Made by a program: the position numbers and the translations under genes
In this document: one piece after another, positions 15,025 through 24,047 of the stretch
Layout of the letters: each line of letters begins with the position of its first letter
How positions within the stretch are numbered: the stretch's first letter is position 1
Notes under the pieces: generated by a model
Database searches by the model: none
What the model was told of the DNA's origin: nothing
Seen by the model: only the letters and a program-made list of their open reading frames with translations
Assembly (NCBI RefSeq): GCF_040448305.1
Contig: NZ_CP148752.1
Coordinates: forward strand, 620,001 to 684,000
Reading direction: 5' to 3'
Source: Pseudomonas fluorescens
Lineage (GTDB): Bacteria > Pseudomonadota > Gammaproteobacteria > Pseudomonadales > Pseudomonadaceae
Length of the DNA: 64,000 bases

Positions 15025-18000
15025 GTGTCTGATTTGCATGGAAGCAACTCACAGAAAATACCGGACGCAGTGTCCATCGATAGTTACGGGATACATTACC
15101 GTCGTGCAAACGACGTGATCCCCGGCGCCATCAAGAATGCGCCGGTGGAGAGGTTGAAGTCCCTGCTGGCGCTCGAGCCGCAAATGCCCGAGTGGTATAG
15201 CGGCGCGCGCGAGATTGACCGGCAGTACCTCAAGCAGGTGATTGATGAACGTTGGCGTTTGCAAGACGTACTGGACCAGACCCGGGGCGACCTGAAGCAC
15301 GACATCAATGCCTTCGCCGAACCGCTGCTCAAAACGGCATTGCAGTCAAAATTCACTACGGTCGAGAACTTCAACGAACTCACCGTGCAGCTCGAGGTGC
15401 CGAGCACCATCATTTTCGGCATCGATACCGGGGCCAGTCGCGTCCGCCAATCCACGTTGCTGGAAGCGGCACTGCACAACTTTGAAGAGGACGAAACCGC
15501 CGAGGGCGAATTGCGTAATAGCTCCGGCATTTACCGCAAGGACAGCAGGGGCAGCCTAAGCCTTGAGCCGGCCATCACCCTCCCGGCGTTTGCAGCGTTG
15601 TGCCGAAGTCTCGACATCGGCGGCCAATACCAACGGTACATCAAGTCTGTCTTGCAGCCTGATACCCCTGAAGCTCGGCAAACCTTGCAACAGAACTCGG
15701 TGGCCAGTGAAAAGGCCGCCTTCGATGTAGCGGCACTGATTGCTCTGTTGAAGGGCGACATCACCAGTCATGCCTACGGCCAGCTGAGAAAGGTGCGTGA
15801 CAGCCAGGCCAGCGTCACGCTGTATGAGCAACCGTTGCATTGCCATCGTTTGTCGCTGATGGGTTTCAGATTGTCTGGCATCGTGCTTTTCAGTGCGGTG
15901 AGTGAACCCTCGAAAATCAAGCAATTGATTGATGAGCTGACCCCCGAATCATTGAGGTTCTGGAGTGAGTGGTCACAGCGACTGCCGGTGTTGCCCGACA
16001 AAGCCTACGAACAGTTCAAGTTGTTGCAGGCGTTCCTGGCCAATGGCGCTCAGGGCGTGAGCGAAGAGTTGATGCGCCGGGACGACATACAACAACAAAG
16101 CCGTTTGTCCGGCCCATTGATCGCCTATGTGCCGGATGATCCCGACCATCCCTTGAAGGAGTACCCGTCGCTGACCGCGTTCATGAAGGAGCTGTTGGGT
16201 CAGCTGAGAAATACCGACTACCAATCCTTTTTCAGCCGTTTCGTCGCGCAACAGGACAAAGGGAAGTTTTTCACCCGGGTCAACGAGCGTCTCACGACCT
16301 TCACCTGGCATGAGCGCGAACCGCTCGACATGAGGCCGTGGTGGCGTGAAACGGCGGTTGAAAATCCCAATGCAGAACCCATCACCAATCAGATTGCGGG
16401 TGATCTTTGGGAGGCACTGTTTTTGGCACGCCGTGACAAGGCCATTGCCGATGCCCGACTGATTGCCGTCCCGACCGACGACGAGGATGCCAACGCACGC
16501 TTCAAGCGCCTGACCAGTTACCTGTCAATCGGCTGGAACGTGTTCAATTTTGCCGCCATGTTGGTGCCCGGGCTGGGCGAAGCCATGCTCGGCATCATGG
16601 TCGCGCAAATGCTCGCCGAGGTGGTCGAAGGCATCGAGGACTGGAGCAAGGGTGACAAAGAAGAAGCCTCTGCCTACTTCAACGGGGTCTTGATCAACTT
16701 CGCGCAACTCGCGCTCATGGGGGCCGGACACGTGCTCCCGGGCGCGGGTGTCACGCCGATCAAGGTTTCACCGTTTGTCGAAGGCCTCAAGCCGGTGGAG
16801 GTTGGCGGCAAGGCGCGCTTATGGAATCCGGACCTCGGTCCCTATGAACAAACGGTTGCTCTGCCTGACGGGGCACAGGCCAGCGATAAGGGGCTGTACC
16901 GGCATCAGGATCAGGATCTGCTGCGGATCGACGACAAATGCTATGGGGTCAAGCAAGACCCGGTTACGGGCGAGCACCGTTTGGAGCACCCGACCCGTGC
17001 CGATACCTATCAGCCGCTGCTGGAGCATAACGGTGCCGGTAGCTGGAAAACCGAACTCGACCAACCGCTTGAATGGGATAAACGGTTATTGCTCAGGCGT
17101 CTCGGTGCTTCTGTAGACGGGCTCTCCGATGAAACACTCGAACAGATTCTGACCGCCAGTGGCGTGCACGAAAATGCCCTGCGAAGGCTTCACGTCGAAC
17201 ACGAAACACCGCCCGCGCTGCTGACCGATACCCTCGAGCGTTTCAAGGCCCATGCCGATGCCGGCGCCTGTGCGGAACTGATTCAGGCCAATCGAATCGG
17301 CGCTGAGTGGGCCGATTACGCGGTGCGGTCGATGACCGAAATGCACGGCTGGCCCGGTGACAAGGCCATCGAGGTCTTCGAGGGACCTGGCCTGACAGGC
17401 AGCGCGATCAAGGATGGTTACGCCGATGCGGTGCCCGCCGATACGTTGCAGATGACCTGGTCCGATCTGCTCGCAGGGGCGCTACCTGAACGTGTGGTCG
17501 GGTTCCTGGATGAACAAGCGCTTCGCGAACTGCTTGGCGAATGGTTTGCAGGTGATGCGCAGAAGCGTACCGAAGCATTGCGCGATCAATGGGCGGGGCA
17601 GGTGAGTCAGCGTAAAAGCCAGCTGTTCGACCTGTTGTACAAGCGACGGACCCGTTCAGACGATTCGTTGGTAAACCTGCTCAAGGGCGACTTTGCAGAT
17701 ATCTCGATAAGCCAGGCGCAAGAACTGCTGGGTGAAGCGCATCCCTCTGACGTGCAACACCTGAACGAAAAAAAACGCGTGCCGCTGCGCCTGGCTGAAC
17801 AAGCCCGGAAGGCCGCCGAGCAATTGCGGGTAACGCGAGCCTATGAAGGCCTGTACCTCGACACCTTGCACAACGCCGATACTGCGCGCCTGGAGCTGCA
17901 TTCACTGGCAGCTCTGCCGGGCTGGCCGGCAGACCTGCGACTGGAGATTCGTGAATATTCATTCGAAGGAACGCTGACCGACAGTCTCGGCCCCGTCGAC

Positions 18001-20295
18001 GCGCCGATCCGCAAAGTGCTGATCCTGGATGAGGATGGCAAATACGAAGCGAGGGACGACAGCGATCAACATCTGCACGGCAAGGACAATCTTTATGCCG
18101 CGGTGCTGCACGCCTTGCCCGACACGCAACGAACCGCCCTGGGTTTTGGCATCAACGAGGCGACGCGACTTGAGCAGGCAATTAAAGCCCGTCCATTGGA
18201 TCGTTATGTATTTGAGCCGATCCTGCGGGACAACCCGAATTTCAAGCCGGCGTACGACCCAGAGGGCATGCGCCTGCGTGGCGGCATGCCCGGTTACGCC
18301 CGGCAAGCTCCGCACGGCATGGGGTTGCGGCGGCGAGCCCACGCTCTATATCCGGGCTTTACCCCGGCGGAAATCGAGACACTGCTTTTGGAACTCAATG
18401 ATGGCGAGCGCACCGTGCATGAGCACCTGGCGGTGCTGGAGGCCGAGTTCAATCAGTTGAACCGCGACATGCGCCGCTGGATGAACTTGCCGACGGAGTC
18501 CTTTCGTTTTAGCCCGGCAGGCGTGGCGGAGTGGCATGCGCGAAACAATATCTACAAAGCACTCAGGCAATGCTGGCAGCGCACCGGGCCCGAAGGTATG
18601 GAAGCGGTGGGTGTGCAGCACCCGCAGTCCTTGAAGATCGAGAACATTCCAAAGTTGAGCGAGCTTCTGGATACCCTGCCGAAACTGGAGGCCAACTTCG
18701 ATCATGTCACCGAGTTGAGCCTGTGCGGTGGCCGGTTGCGCGACGAGCACATGTCATTCCTCGACTCGTTTCACCAGGTGCGCTATCTGAATCTGCAAGA
18801 CAATCTGCTGACGGCGCTGCCGCAGGCGGTGAAGGACATGCCTCATCTCACTCATCTGTTTCTTGACGGCAATAATATTGAACTGGATGCATTGGCCGTC
18901 GATCGCCTGAAGAATCTGACGCGCATGATGTTCCTGCACTTGAAGGGCAACCCGCTGAGGCTCATTCCGAACATCAGCCTAATGCCCTATTTGCAGGTGC
19001 TATCGCTGGGCGAAACGGGGCTGGACAGCTGGCCTGTCGGGCTGTTTTCGCAACCGCGGCTGCGCAGTTTCCGTCTTGATCTGAGCAATAACCCGATCAG
19101 CCGGATACCCGAGGTCGCGCCCGGTTCATTTCGCGCAGTGCTATTGGCGCGTACCGTGATCAGTCGGTCCCCGCACTGGATCTCGCCAGAGAATCTCGAG
19201 ATCCTCAAGTCTTACATCGAGTCGGTCGGTATGGACCCGGAGCGTCCTTATCCGCCCCGTGGCGTATTCGATAGCAAGGACTGGGCGTCGGGCATGACCG
19301 AGCGGCAATGGCATTTAAAACAGAAATTCTGGAGCGCGGTCGAGGATGAATTCGATTCAGTGCCGTTCTTCAACGAAATCCGCAAGCTTACCCAATCCGC
19401 CGACTTCAAGGCTGGCGGCGCCTATCAGACGGAACTAACGACCAAGGTCTGGCGCATGCTCGAAGTCATGGCCAGCGACAGTGAACTGCGCATCAGGCTG
19501 TTCAACGAGGCGGCAACCCCCACCGAATGCGTGGATGGCGGCACACAGTTGTTCAATGCCATGGGCGTGCAGGTGTTGGTCCACGAAGCTTACGCCCTGG
19601 AGCGTTCGGACTTGATCGAAACACAGTTGCTGGAACTGGCCCTGGGCAAGTCCCGGCTCGATGAGCTCGGTGCCATTGCCCGCCAACGGGTGTCTGAACG
19701 GTTGGCGAAGGGAGAGCGGTTCCGCCGCTACGACGCCGATGGCGAAGTGACCGGCACTATCGATGAAGTGGAAGTGCACCTGGCTTACATGACTGATCTG
19801 GCCGAGCGCCTGGATTTGCCATGGCAGGCGCGGGGCATGCAGTTCCGCAAGATCGCCAAGGTGAGTAAAGAGATGATCGAGGCAGCGTTCCAGCGGATCA
19901 AGGCGCTGGAGGAAGGTGACCTGCTGATCGACCGGATCTTCGAGCAACCGCTTTGGCGAGATTGGCTGGAGTCCACTTACCGCGAGGAATTGAATGGTTT
20001 GAAGCGCAAGATCGACTTTGCCTTTGACTTGCAGGAGGCGTTGCAGCGCAGGGCTGAAGGCGCGCGGCTTACGGCAGCGGAAAAGGCTCAAATCGAGGCG
20101 CAAATCAAGGCGTTTTGCGGCGAGCTTGGCAAAAGTGAAAGCGACTTCCCGGAGGGCCAACTCATGACCGACGATGCGTATGTACAGATCCTGGAAGACA
20201 TCGACAAGCAGATCACGCAACAGCTGAAGACCCTGACTCGTGAGGCGATGAAACGGGCCAAACTGGACCGACTGCGGATAGAGTCCACTCAGTAA
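15025..20295 (+). CDS. Giant LRR protein with NEL-type E3 ubiquitin-ligase-like C-terminus (putative effector/toxin)
   Basis: A 1756-residue protein starting at GTG 15025, with AAGGTGA 7 bases upstream. Residues 1-900 resemble the N-terminal region of dermonecrotic-toxin-like (DUF6543) proteins. A hydrophobic patch at about 498-575 (LSIGWNVFNFAAMLVPGLGEAML) could insert in membranes. Leucine-rich repeats span about 1225-1390 (VRYLNLQDNLLTALP, LTHLFLDGNNIEL, MFLHLKGNPLRLIP). The C-terminal part (about 1410-1750) matches the novel E3 ligase (NEL) domain of IpaH/SspH effectors, including the catalytic C-x-D motif as Cys1502-Val-Asp1504 in TECVDGGTQLF. Such ligases ubiquitinate host proteins. No secretion apparatus, chaperone or signal peptide is visible. 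Ligase activity and delivery are inferred. Confidence 0.8.
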   Translation: MSDLHGSNSQKIPDAVSIDSYGIHYRRANDVIPGAIKNAPVERLKSLLALEPQMPEWYSGAREIDRQYLKQVIDERWRLQDVLDQTRGDLKHDINAFAEPLLKTALQSKFTTVENFNELTVQLEVPSTIIFGIDTGASRVRQSTLLEAALHNFEEDETAEGELRNSSGIYRKDSRGSLSLEPAITLPAFAALCRSLDIGGQYQRYIKSVLQPDTPEARQTLQQNSVASEKAAFDVAALIALLKGDITSHAYGQLRKVRDSQASVTLYEQPLHCHRLSLMGFRLSGIVLFSAVSEPSKIKQLIDELTPESLRFWSEWSQRLPVLPDKAYEQFKLLQAFLANGAQGVSEELMRRDDIQQQSRLSGPLIAYVPDDPDHPLKEYPSLTAFMKELLGQLRNTDYQSFFSRFVAQQDKGKFFTRVNERLTTFTWHEREPLDMRPWWRETAVENPNAEPITNQIAGDLWEALFLARRDKAIADARLIAVPTDDEDANARFKRLTSYLSIGWNVFNFAAMLVPGLGEAMLGIMVAQMLAEVVEGIEDWSKGDKEEASAYFNGVLINFAQLALMGAGHVLPGAGVTPIKVSPFVEGLKPVEVGGKARLWNPDLGPYEQTVALPDGAQASDKGLYRHQDQDLLRIDDKCYGVKQDPVTGEHRLEHPTRADTYQPLLEHNGAGSWKTELDQPLEWDKRLLLRRLGASVDGLSDETLEQILTASGVHENALRRLHVEHETPPALLTDTLERFKAHADAGACAELIQANRIGAEWADYAVRSMTEMHGWPGDKAIEVFEGPGLTGSAIKDGYADAVPADTLQMTWSDLLAGALPERVVGFLDEQALRELLGEWFAGDAQKRTEALRDQWAGQVSQRKSQLFDLLYKRRTRSDDSLVNLLKGDFADISISQAQELLGEAHPSDVQHLNEKKRVPLRLAEQARKAAEQLRVTRAYEGLYLDTLHNADTARLELHSLAALPGWPADLRLEIREYSFEGTLTDSLGPVDAPIRKVLILDEDGKYEARDDSDQHLHGKDNLYAAVLHALPDTQRTALGFGINEATRLEQAIKARPLDRYVFEPILRDNPNFKPAYDPEGMRLRGGMPGYARQAPHGMGLRRRAHALYPGFTPAEIETLLLELNDGERTVHEHLAVLEAEFNQLNRDMRRWMNLPTESFRFSPAGVAEWHARNNIYKALRQCWQRTGPEGMEAVGVQHPQSLKIENIPKLSELLDTLPKLEANFDHVTELSLCGGRLRDEHMSFLDSFHQVRYLNLQDNLLTALPQAVKDMPHLTHLFLDGNNIELDALAVDRLKNLTRMMFLHLKGNPLRLIPNISLMPYLQVLSLGETGLDSWPVGLFSQPRLRSFRLDLSNNPISRIPEVAPGSFRAVLLARTVISRSPHWISPENLEILKSYIESVGMDPERPYPPRGVFDSKDWASGMTERQWHLKQKFWSAVEDEFDSVPFFNEIRKLTQSADFKAGGAYQTELTTKVWRMLEVMASDSELRIRLFNEAATPTECVDGGTQLFNAMGVQVLVHEAYALERSDLIETQLLELALGKSRLDELGAIARQRVSERLAKGERFRRYDADGEVTGTIDEVEVHLAYMTDLAERLDLPWQARGMQFRKIAKVSKEMIEAAFQRIKALEEGDLLIDRIFEQPLWRDWLESTYREELNGLKRKIDFAFDLQEALQRRAEGARLTAAEKAQIEAQIKAFCGELGKSESDFPEGQLMTDDAYVQILEDIDKQITQQLKTLTREAMKRAKLDRLRIESTQ

Positions 20296-20308
20296 CCACG
20301 GAAACGAC

Positions 20309-20344
20309 AAAGGCCTCGACACGCAATGTGCGAGGCCTTTTCTT
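20309..20344. terminator. Bidirectional terminator between the NEL-like gene and ureC
   Basis: AAAGGCCTCG-ACACGCAATGTG-CGAGGCCTTTTC is a 10-bp stem, extended by partial ACAC/GTG pairing, with A and T runs on both sides. It sits between two convergent genes. Confidence 0.85.
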
Positions 20345-20361
20345 GTGGGGCAATTGAAGGC

Positions 20362-22062
20362 TCAGAACAGGAAGTAACGCTGGGCCATCGGCAAGGTTTG
20401 CGCCGGTTCACACCACAGCAACACGCCGTCGGCCTTGACCTGATAAGTCTGTGGGTCGACGTCGATGTTCGGCAGGTAATCGTTGTGGATAAGGTCGGTT
20501 TTCTGCACGTCACGGCAGCCTTTGACCACAGCGATTTTTTTCTTCAAACCTAGCGCTTTGGGCAAGCCTGCATCGTGCGCCGCCTGGCTGATGAAGGTCA
20601 TGCTGGTGGCATGTAGCGAGCCGCCGAAGCTGGCGAACATCGGGCGGTAATGCACCGGTTGTGGCGTCGGAATCGAGGCATTGGCGTCACCCATCAGGCT
20701 GGCCGCAATGGCACCGCCCTTGAGAATCAGCGTCGGCTTCACGCCGAAAAACGCCGGGCGCCAGAGCACCAGGTCTGCCCACTTTCCCACTTCGACCGAA
20801 CCCACTTCATGGCTGATGCCGTGGGTGATCGCCGGATTGATGGTGTATTTGGCGATGTAGCGTTTGGCGCGGAAGTTGTCGTTGCCTTGACCATCGCCGG
20901 GCAGCGGCCCGCGTTGTTTTTTCATTTTGTCGGCGGTCTGCCAGGTGCGGGTGATGACCTCGCCGACCCGCCCCATGGCCTGACTGTCGGAGCTGATCAT
21001 CGAGAACGCACCGAGGTCGTGGAGGATGTCTTCGGCGGCAATCGTCTCGCGGCGGATGCGGCTTTCGGCGAAGGCCACATCCTCGGCAATGCTCGGGTCG
21101 AGGTGGTGGCAGACCATCAGCATGTCGAGGTGTTCATCAATGGTGTTGCGGGTGAACGGCCGGGTCGGGTTGGTGGAGCTGGGCAGCACGTTGGCCAAAC
21201 CGCAGGCCTTGATGATGTCCGGCGCGTGACCGCCACCGGCACCTTCGGTGTGATAGGTGTGAATGGTGCGGCCCTTGAAGGCGGCTAGGGTGGTTTCGAC
21301 GAAGCCGGATTCGTTGAGGGTATCGGTGTGGATTGCCACCTGCACGTCGAAACGGTCGGCCACGCTCAGGCAGTTGTCGATGCTCGCCGGCGTGGTGCCC
21401 CAGTCCTCATGCAACTTGAGGCCGATGGCACCGGCCTTGACCTGTTCGATCAAAGGCTCCGGCAGGCTGGCGTTACCCTTGCCGGTCAGGCCGATGTTCA
21501 TCGGGAAGGCATCGGCGGCCTGGAGCATGCGCGCCAGGTGCCACGGCCCGGAGGTGCATGTGGTCGCATTGGTGCCGGTGGCCGGCCCGGTGCCGCCACC
21601 GATCATGGTGGTGACGCCGCTCATCAATGCCTCTTCGATCTGCTGTGGGCAGATGAAGTGGATGTGGGTGTCGATGCCGCCGGCGGTGAGAATCATGCCT
21701 TCACCTGCGATGACTTCGGTGCTGGCGCCGATGGCGATGTTGACGTTGGGCTGGATGTCCGGGTTGCCGGCCTTGCCGATCGCCGCGATGCGCCCGTCCT
21801 TGAGACCGACGTCGGCCTTGACGATGCCCCAGTGGTCGATGATCAGCGCATTGGTGATCAGGGTGTCGACCACTTCGGCGGCCAGCAACTGGCTCTGACC
21901 CTGGCCGTCACGGATGACTTTGCCGCCCCCGAATTTCACTTCTTCGCCGTAGGTGGTGAAGTCCTGTTCCACTTCGATCCACAACTCGGTATCGGCCAGG
22001 CGCACCTTGTCACCGACAGTGGGGCCGAACATGTCGGCGTAGGCTTGACGGGAAATCTTCAT
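20362..22062 (-). CDS. ureC: Urease alpha subunit (catalytic)
   Basis: A 566-residue protein, full length for UreC. It hydrolyses urea to ammonia and carbamate at a dinickel centre. The metal ligands are visible: H133 and H135 (DTHIHF), the carbamylated lysine K216 (GLKLHEDWG), H245 (AIHTDTLN), H271 (HTYHTEGAGGGHA) and D359 (ISSDSQAMGR). The mobile flap is MVCHHLDPS with C318 and H319-H320. AAGGCGA precedes the ATG. It is the last gene of the ureD operon and is separated from ureB by 139 bases carrying a REP doublet. Confidence 0.98.
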   Translation of the reverse strand: MKISRQAYADMFGPTVGDKVRLADTELWIEVEQDFTTYGEEVKFGGGKVIRDGQGQSQLLAAEVVDTLITNALIIDHWGIVKADVGLKDGRIAAIGKAGNPDIQPNVNIAIGASTEVIAGEGMILTAGGIDTHIHFICPQQIEEALMSGVTTMIGGGTGPATGTNATTCTSGPWHLARMLQAADAFPMNIGLTGKGNASLPEPLIEQVKAGAIGLKLHEDWGTTPASIDNCLSVADRFDVQVAIHTDTLNESGFVETTLAAFKGRTIHTYHTEGAGGGHAPDIIKACGLANVLPSSTNPTRPFTRNTIDEHLDMLMVCHHLDPSIAEDVAFAESRIRRETIAAEDILHDLGAFSMISSDSQAMGRVGEVITRTWQTADKMKKQRGPLPGDGQGNDNFRAKRYIAKYTINPAITHGISHEVGSVEVGKWADLVLWRPAFFGVKPTLILKGGAIAASLMGDANASIPTPQPVHYRPMFASFGGSLHATSMTFISQAAHDAGLPKALGLKKKIAVVKGCRDVQKTDLIHNDYLPNIDVDPQTYQVKADGVLLWCEPAQTLPMAQRYFLF

Positions 22063-22112
22063 TCGTTCGCCTTGAAATTCAATTGAATTTGAAATCGTTC
22101 GCTGCGCTCACA

Positions 22113-22178
22113 ATCGCGAGCAGGCTCGCTCCCACAGTTGACCGCATTCCAATGTGGGAGCGAGCCTGCTCGCGATGG
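22113..22178. repeat. REP doublet inside the urease operon (ureB-ureC gap)
   Basis: AATCGCGAGCAGGCTCGCTCCCACAG and AATGTGGGAGCGAGCCTGCTCGCGATGG are inverted copies with a loop of about 17 bases. It could alter the relative amount of ureC message. Confidence 0.9.
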
Positions 22179-22201
22179 GGCCGGTGCTGACAACGCATTA
22201 A

Positions 22202-22507
22202 TCAGAGGTCACCCATGATCCGCCCGGCAAAGCCGAACACCCGACGATGCCCCGCCAAATCCACCAACTCCACCTCGCGGCTCTGCCCCGGCTCGAAGCG
22301 CACCGCCGTGCCAGCGGGGATGTTCAGACGCATGCCGCGGCTGGCGGCGCGGTCGAACGTCAGGGCGTCGTTGGTTTCGAAAAAGTGGTAGTGCGAGCCG
22401 ACCTGGATTGGTCGATCACCACTGTTGGCCACTTTCAGGCTGATCGTGCGCCGACCAACGTTGAGTTCGATCTCGCCGGACTGGATCTGGTATTCACCGG
22501 GAATCAT
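22202..22507 (-). CDS. ureB: Urease beta subunit
   Basis: A 101-residue protein beginning MIPGEYQIQSGEIELN, the standard UreB start. The ATG at 22507 has AAGGAG 7 bases upstream; a TTG one codon earlier is less likely. SHYHFFETNDALTFDR and RLNIPAGTAVRFEPG are family signatures. UreB is a structural subunit of the (UreABC)3 trimer. Its ATG overlaps the TGA of the upstream acetyltransferase gene, so translation is coupled. Confidence 0.97.
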   Translation of the reverse strand: MIPGEYQIQSGEIELNVGRRTISLKVANSGDRPIQVGSHYHFFETNDALTFDRAASRGMRLNIPAGTAVRFEPGQSREVELVDLAGHRRVFGFAGRIMGDL

Positions 22508-23040
22508 CAATGGGCTCCTTGGAGAATCTTGTAGTACAGGGCGGTCGGCTTGTAGCGACCGCTCGGATCGCAGGCGTAGTCGGGGATTTCACCGGCGCGG
22601 GTATAGCCCAGCGATTGGTAGAAGTCCTCGGCGGGCGAACCGGCTTCGGTGTCGAGGTAAAGCATGCCGCGCTTTTGCTGCAGGGCAGCCGCTTCCAGAG
22701 CACTCATTAATTGCTGGCCCAGACCGCGACGCCGCGCATGTTCGCGCACCAGCAGCTTCTGCACTTCGGCGCGGTTCAGGCCGTTGGCTTTCTGGCACAG
22801 ACCCAGCTGTACGCTGGCCTGTACCTGCTCGTCCTTGACCACCACCCACAGCAACACATTGCCCTTGTTCAGGTTGTCCTGGACCTCGTCGAAGTAGGCG
22901 TGGGCCTGGGTCGCATTGAGGTCGGCCATGAAGCCGACACTGGCGCCATAACCGACGGCATCGAGCAGCAGGTCGATCAGGCCCTGACGATAATGCGCAA
23001 AACTTTCAACGTTGACGCGTCGCAGTTGGGCGGGATTCAT
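22507..23040 (-). CDS. GNAT-family N-acetyltransferase within the urease operon
   Basis: A 177-residue protein. The acetyl-CoA binding motif A is visible as VQKLLVREHARRRGLGQQLM (Q/RxxGxG/A form RRRGLG). It is followed by LYLDTEAGSPAEDFYQSLGYTRAGEIPDY, which closes the GNAT fold. The substrate is unknown; the C-terminal YKPTALYYK tail is common in a group of aminoglycoside/small-molecule acetylases. It lies 6 bases after the preceding acetyltransferase and overlaps ureB, so it is firmly part of the operon. A role in nitrogen assimilation would be a guess. Confidence 0.85.
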   Translation of the reverse strand: MNPAQLRRVNVESFAHYRQGLIDLLLDAVGYGASVGFMADLNATQAHAYFDEVQDNLNKGNVLLWVVVKDEQVQASVQLGLCQKANGLNRAEVQKLLVREHARRRGLGQQLMSALEAAALQQKRGMLYLDTEAGSPAEDFYQSLGYTRAGEIPDYACDPSGRYKPTALYYKILQGAH

Positions 23041-23046
23041 GGGCGA

Positions 23047-23580
23047 TCACTCCTTGTTGGCGGCGGGTGGTTGCGCGCCAGAATTGAGGGTCAGTTGCAT
23101 GAAAGTCAGGTCCAGCCAGCGGCCGAATTTGGTGCCGACCTGAGGCATTTGCCCGGTGGTGATAAAGCCGATGCGCTCATGCAAGCGAATGGAGGCAGCG
23201 TTACCGCTTTCGATGGCGGCGACCATCACGTGCTTGCCGCAGTCTTTGGCGCGTTCGATCAGCGCGCCCATCAGTTGTGGACCGAGGCCGTTGCCGCGCT
23301 GGTCGCTGCGCACATAGACCGAGTGCTCGACGGTGTGGCGGAAACCGTCGAAGGGTCGCCAGTCGCCGAACGAGGCGTACCCGAGCACCGTGTTGTCGGC
23401 ATCGACGATCACCAGGATCGGATAAGCCTGGGATTGCCGGGCGTTGAACCAGGCCTGGCGGTTGCCGAGGTCGACCGCTTGCTCGTTCCAGATCGCCGTG
23501 GTGTTGAGCACCGCGTCGTTGTAGATGTCGCGGATGGCTGGCAGATCGGCAGGCACGGCATCGCGGATGTGGTAAGTCAT
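23047..23580 (-). CDS. Phosphinothricin/methionine-sulfone type N-acetyltransferase (MddA-like)
   Basis: A 177-residue GNAT protein. It matches the pat/MddA family by YHIRDAVPADLPAIRDIYND near the N-terminus, the VEHSVYVRSDQRGNGLGPQLM acetyl-CoA motif and HVMVAAIESGNAASIRLHERIGF. P. aeruginosa MddA (PA4866, also between ureA and ureB) acetylates methionine sulfone and sulfoximine and protects glutamine synthetase from these analogues. The same position here supports an MddA-like role. It is 9 bases from ureA on the same strand. Confidence 0.85.
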   Translation of the reverse strand: MTYHIRDAVPADLPAIRDIYNDAVLNTTAIWNEQAVDLGNRQAWFNARQSQAYPILVIVDADNTVLGYASFGDWRPFDGFRHTVEHSVYVRSDQRGNGLGPQLMGALIERAKDCGKHVMVAAIESGNAASIRLHERIGFITTGQMPQVGTKFGRWLDLTFMQLTLNSGAQPPAANKE

Positions 23581-23589
23581 GGCGCGGCC

Positions 23590-23892
23590 TCAGGCGATGG
23601 GTTGGTGGACGGTGACCAGTTTGGTGCCGTCGGGGAACGTGGCCTCGACCTGGATTTCCGGGATCATTTCCGGGATGCCTTGCATCACTTGTTCGCGGGT
23701 CAGCAGGGTGGTGCCCAGGTGCATCAGGTCGGCCACGGTCCGGCCGTCGCGGGCGCCTTCAAGCAGGGCTGCGGAAATGTAGGCCATGGCCTCCGGGTAA
23801 TTGAGTTTCACGCCGCGAGCCAAACGCCGCTCGGCCACCAGGCCGGCGGTGAAGATCAGCAGCTTGTCTTTTTCGCGTGGGGTCAGGTCCAT
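23590..23892 (-). CDS. ureA: Urease gamma subunit
   Basis: A 100-residue protein, the normal UreA size, starting MDLTPREKDKLLIFTAG at 23892. LARGVKLNYPEAMAYISAA and MIPEIQVEATFPDGTKLVTVH are UreA hallmarks. The frame stays open upstream, but the extension is the translation of a REP repeat and is not coding. It is a structural subunit of cytosolic urease. Confidence 0.97.
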   Translation of the reverse strand: MDLTPREKDKLLIFTAGLVAERRLARGVKLNYPEAMAYISAALLEGARDGRTVADLMHLGTTLLTREQVMQGIPEMIPEIQVEATFPDGTKLVTVHQPIA

Positions 23893-23946
23893 TGTTGCAA
23901 TCCGTATTCGGCAGTTAAAGGTGTTGGATCTGTGAATACAAATCCC

Positions 23947-24038
23947 CTGTGGGAGCGAGCTTGCTCGCGATGGCGTCGGCACAATCAATATTAATGGCGT
24001 CTGACACACCGCTATCGCGAGCAAGCTCGCTCCCACAG
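23947..24038. repeat. REP doublet, long-loop class, T/A variant, between ureD and ureA
   Basis: TGTGGGAGCGAGCTTGCTCGCGATGGCG and CGCTATCGCGAGCAAGCTCGCTCCCACAG are exact inverted arms around a loop of about 45 bases. The loop is related to those at 27247 and 61934. Confidence 0.9.
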
Positions 24039-24047
24039 AAAAGCAAT

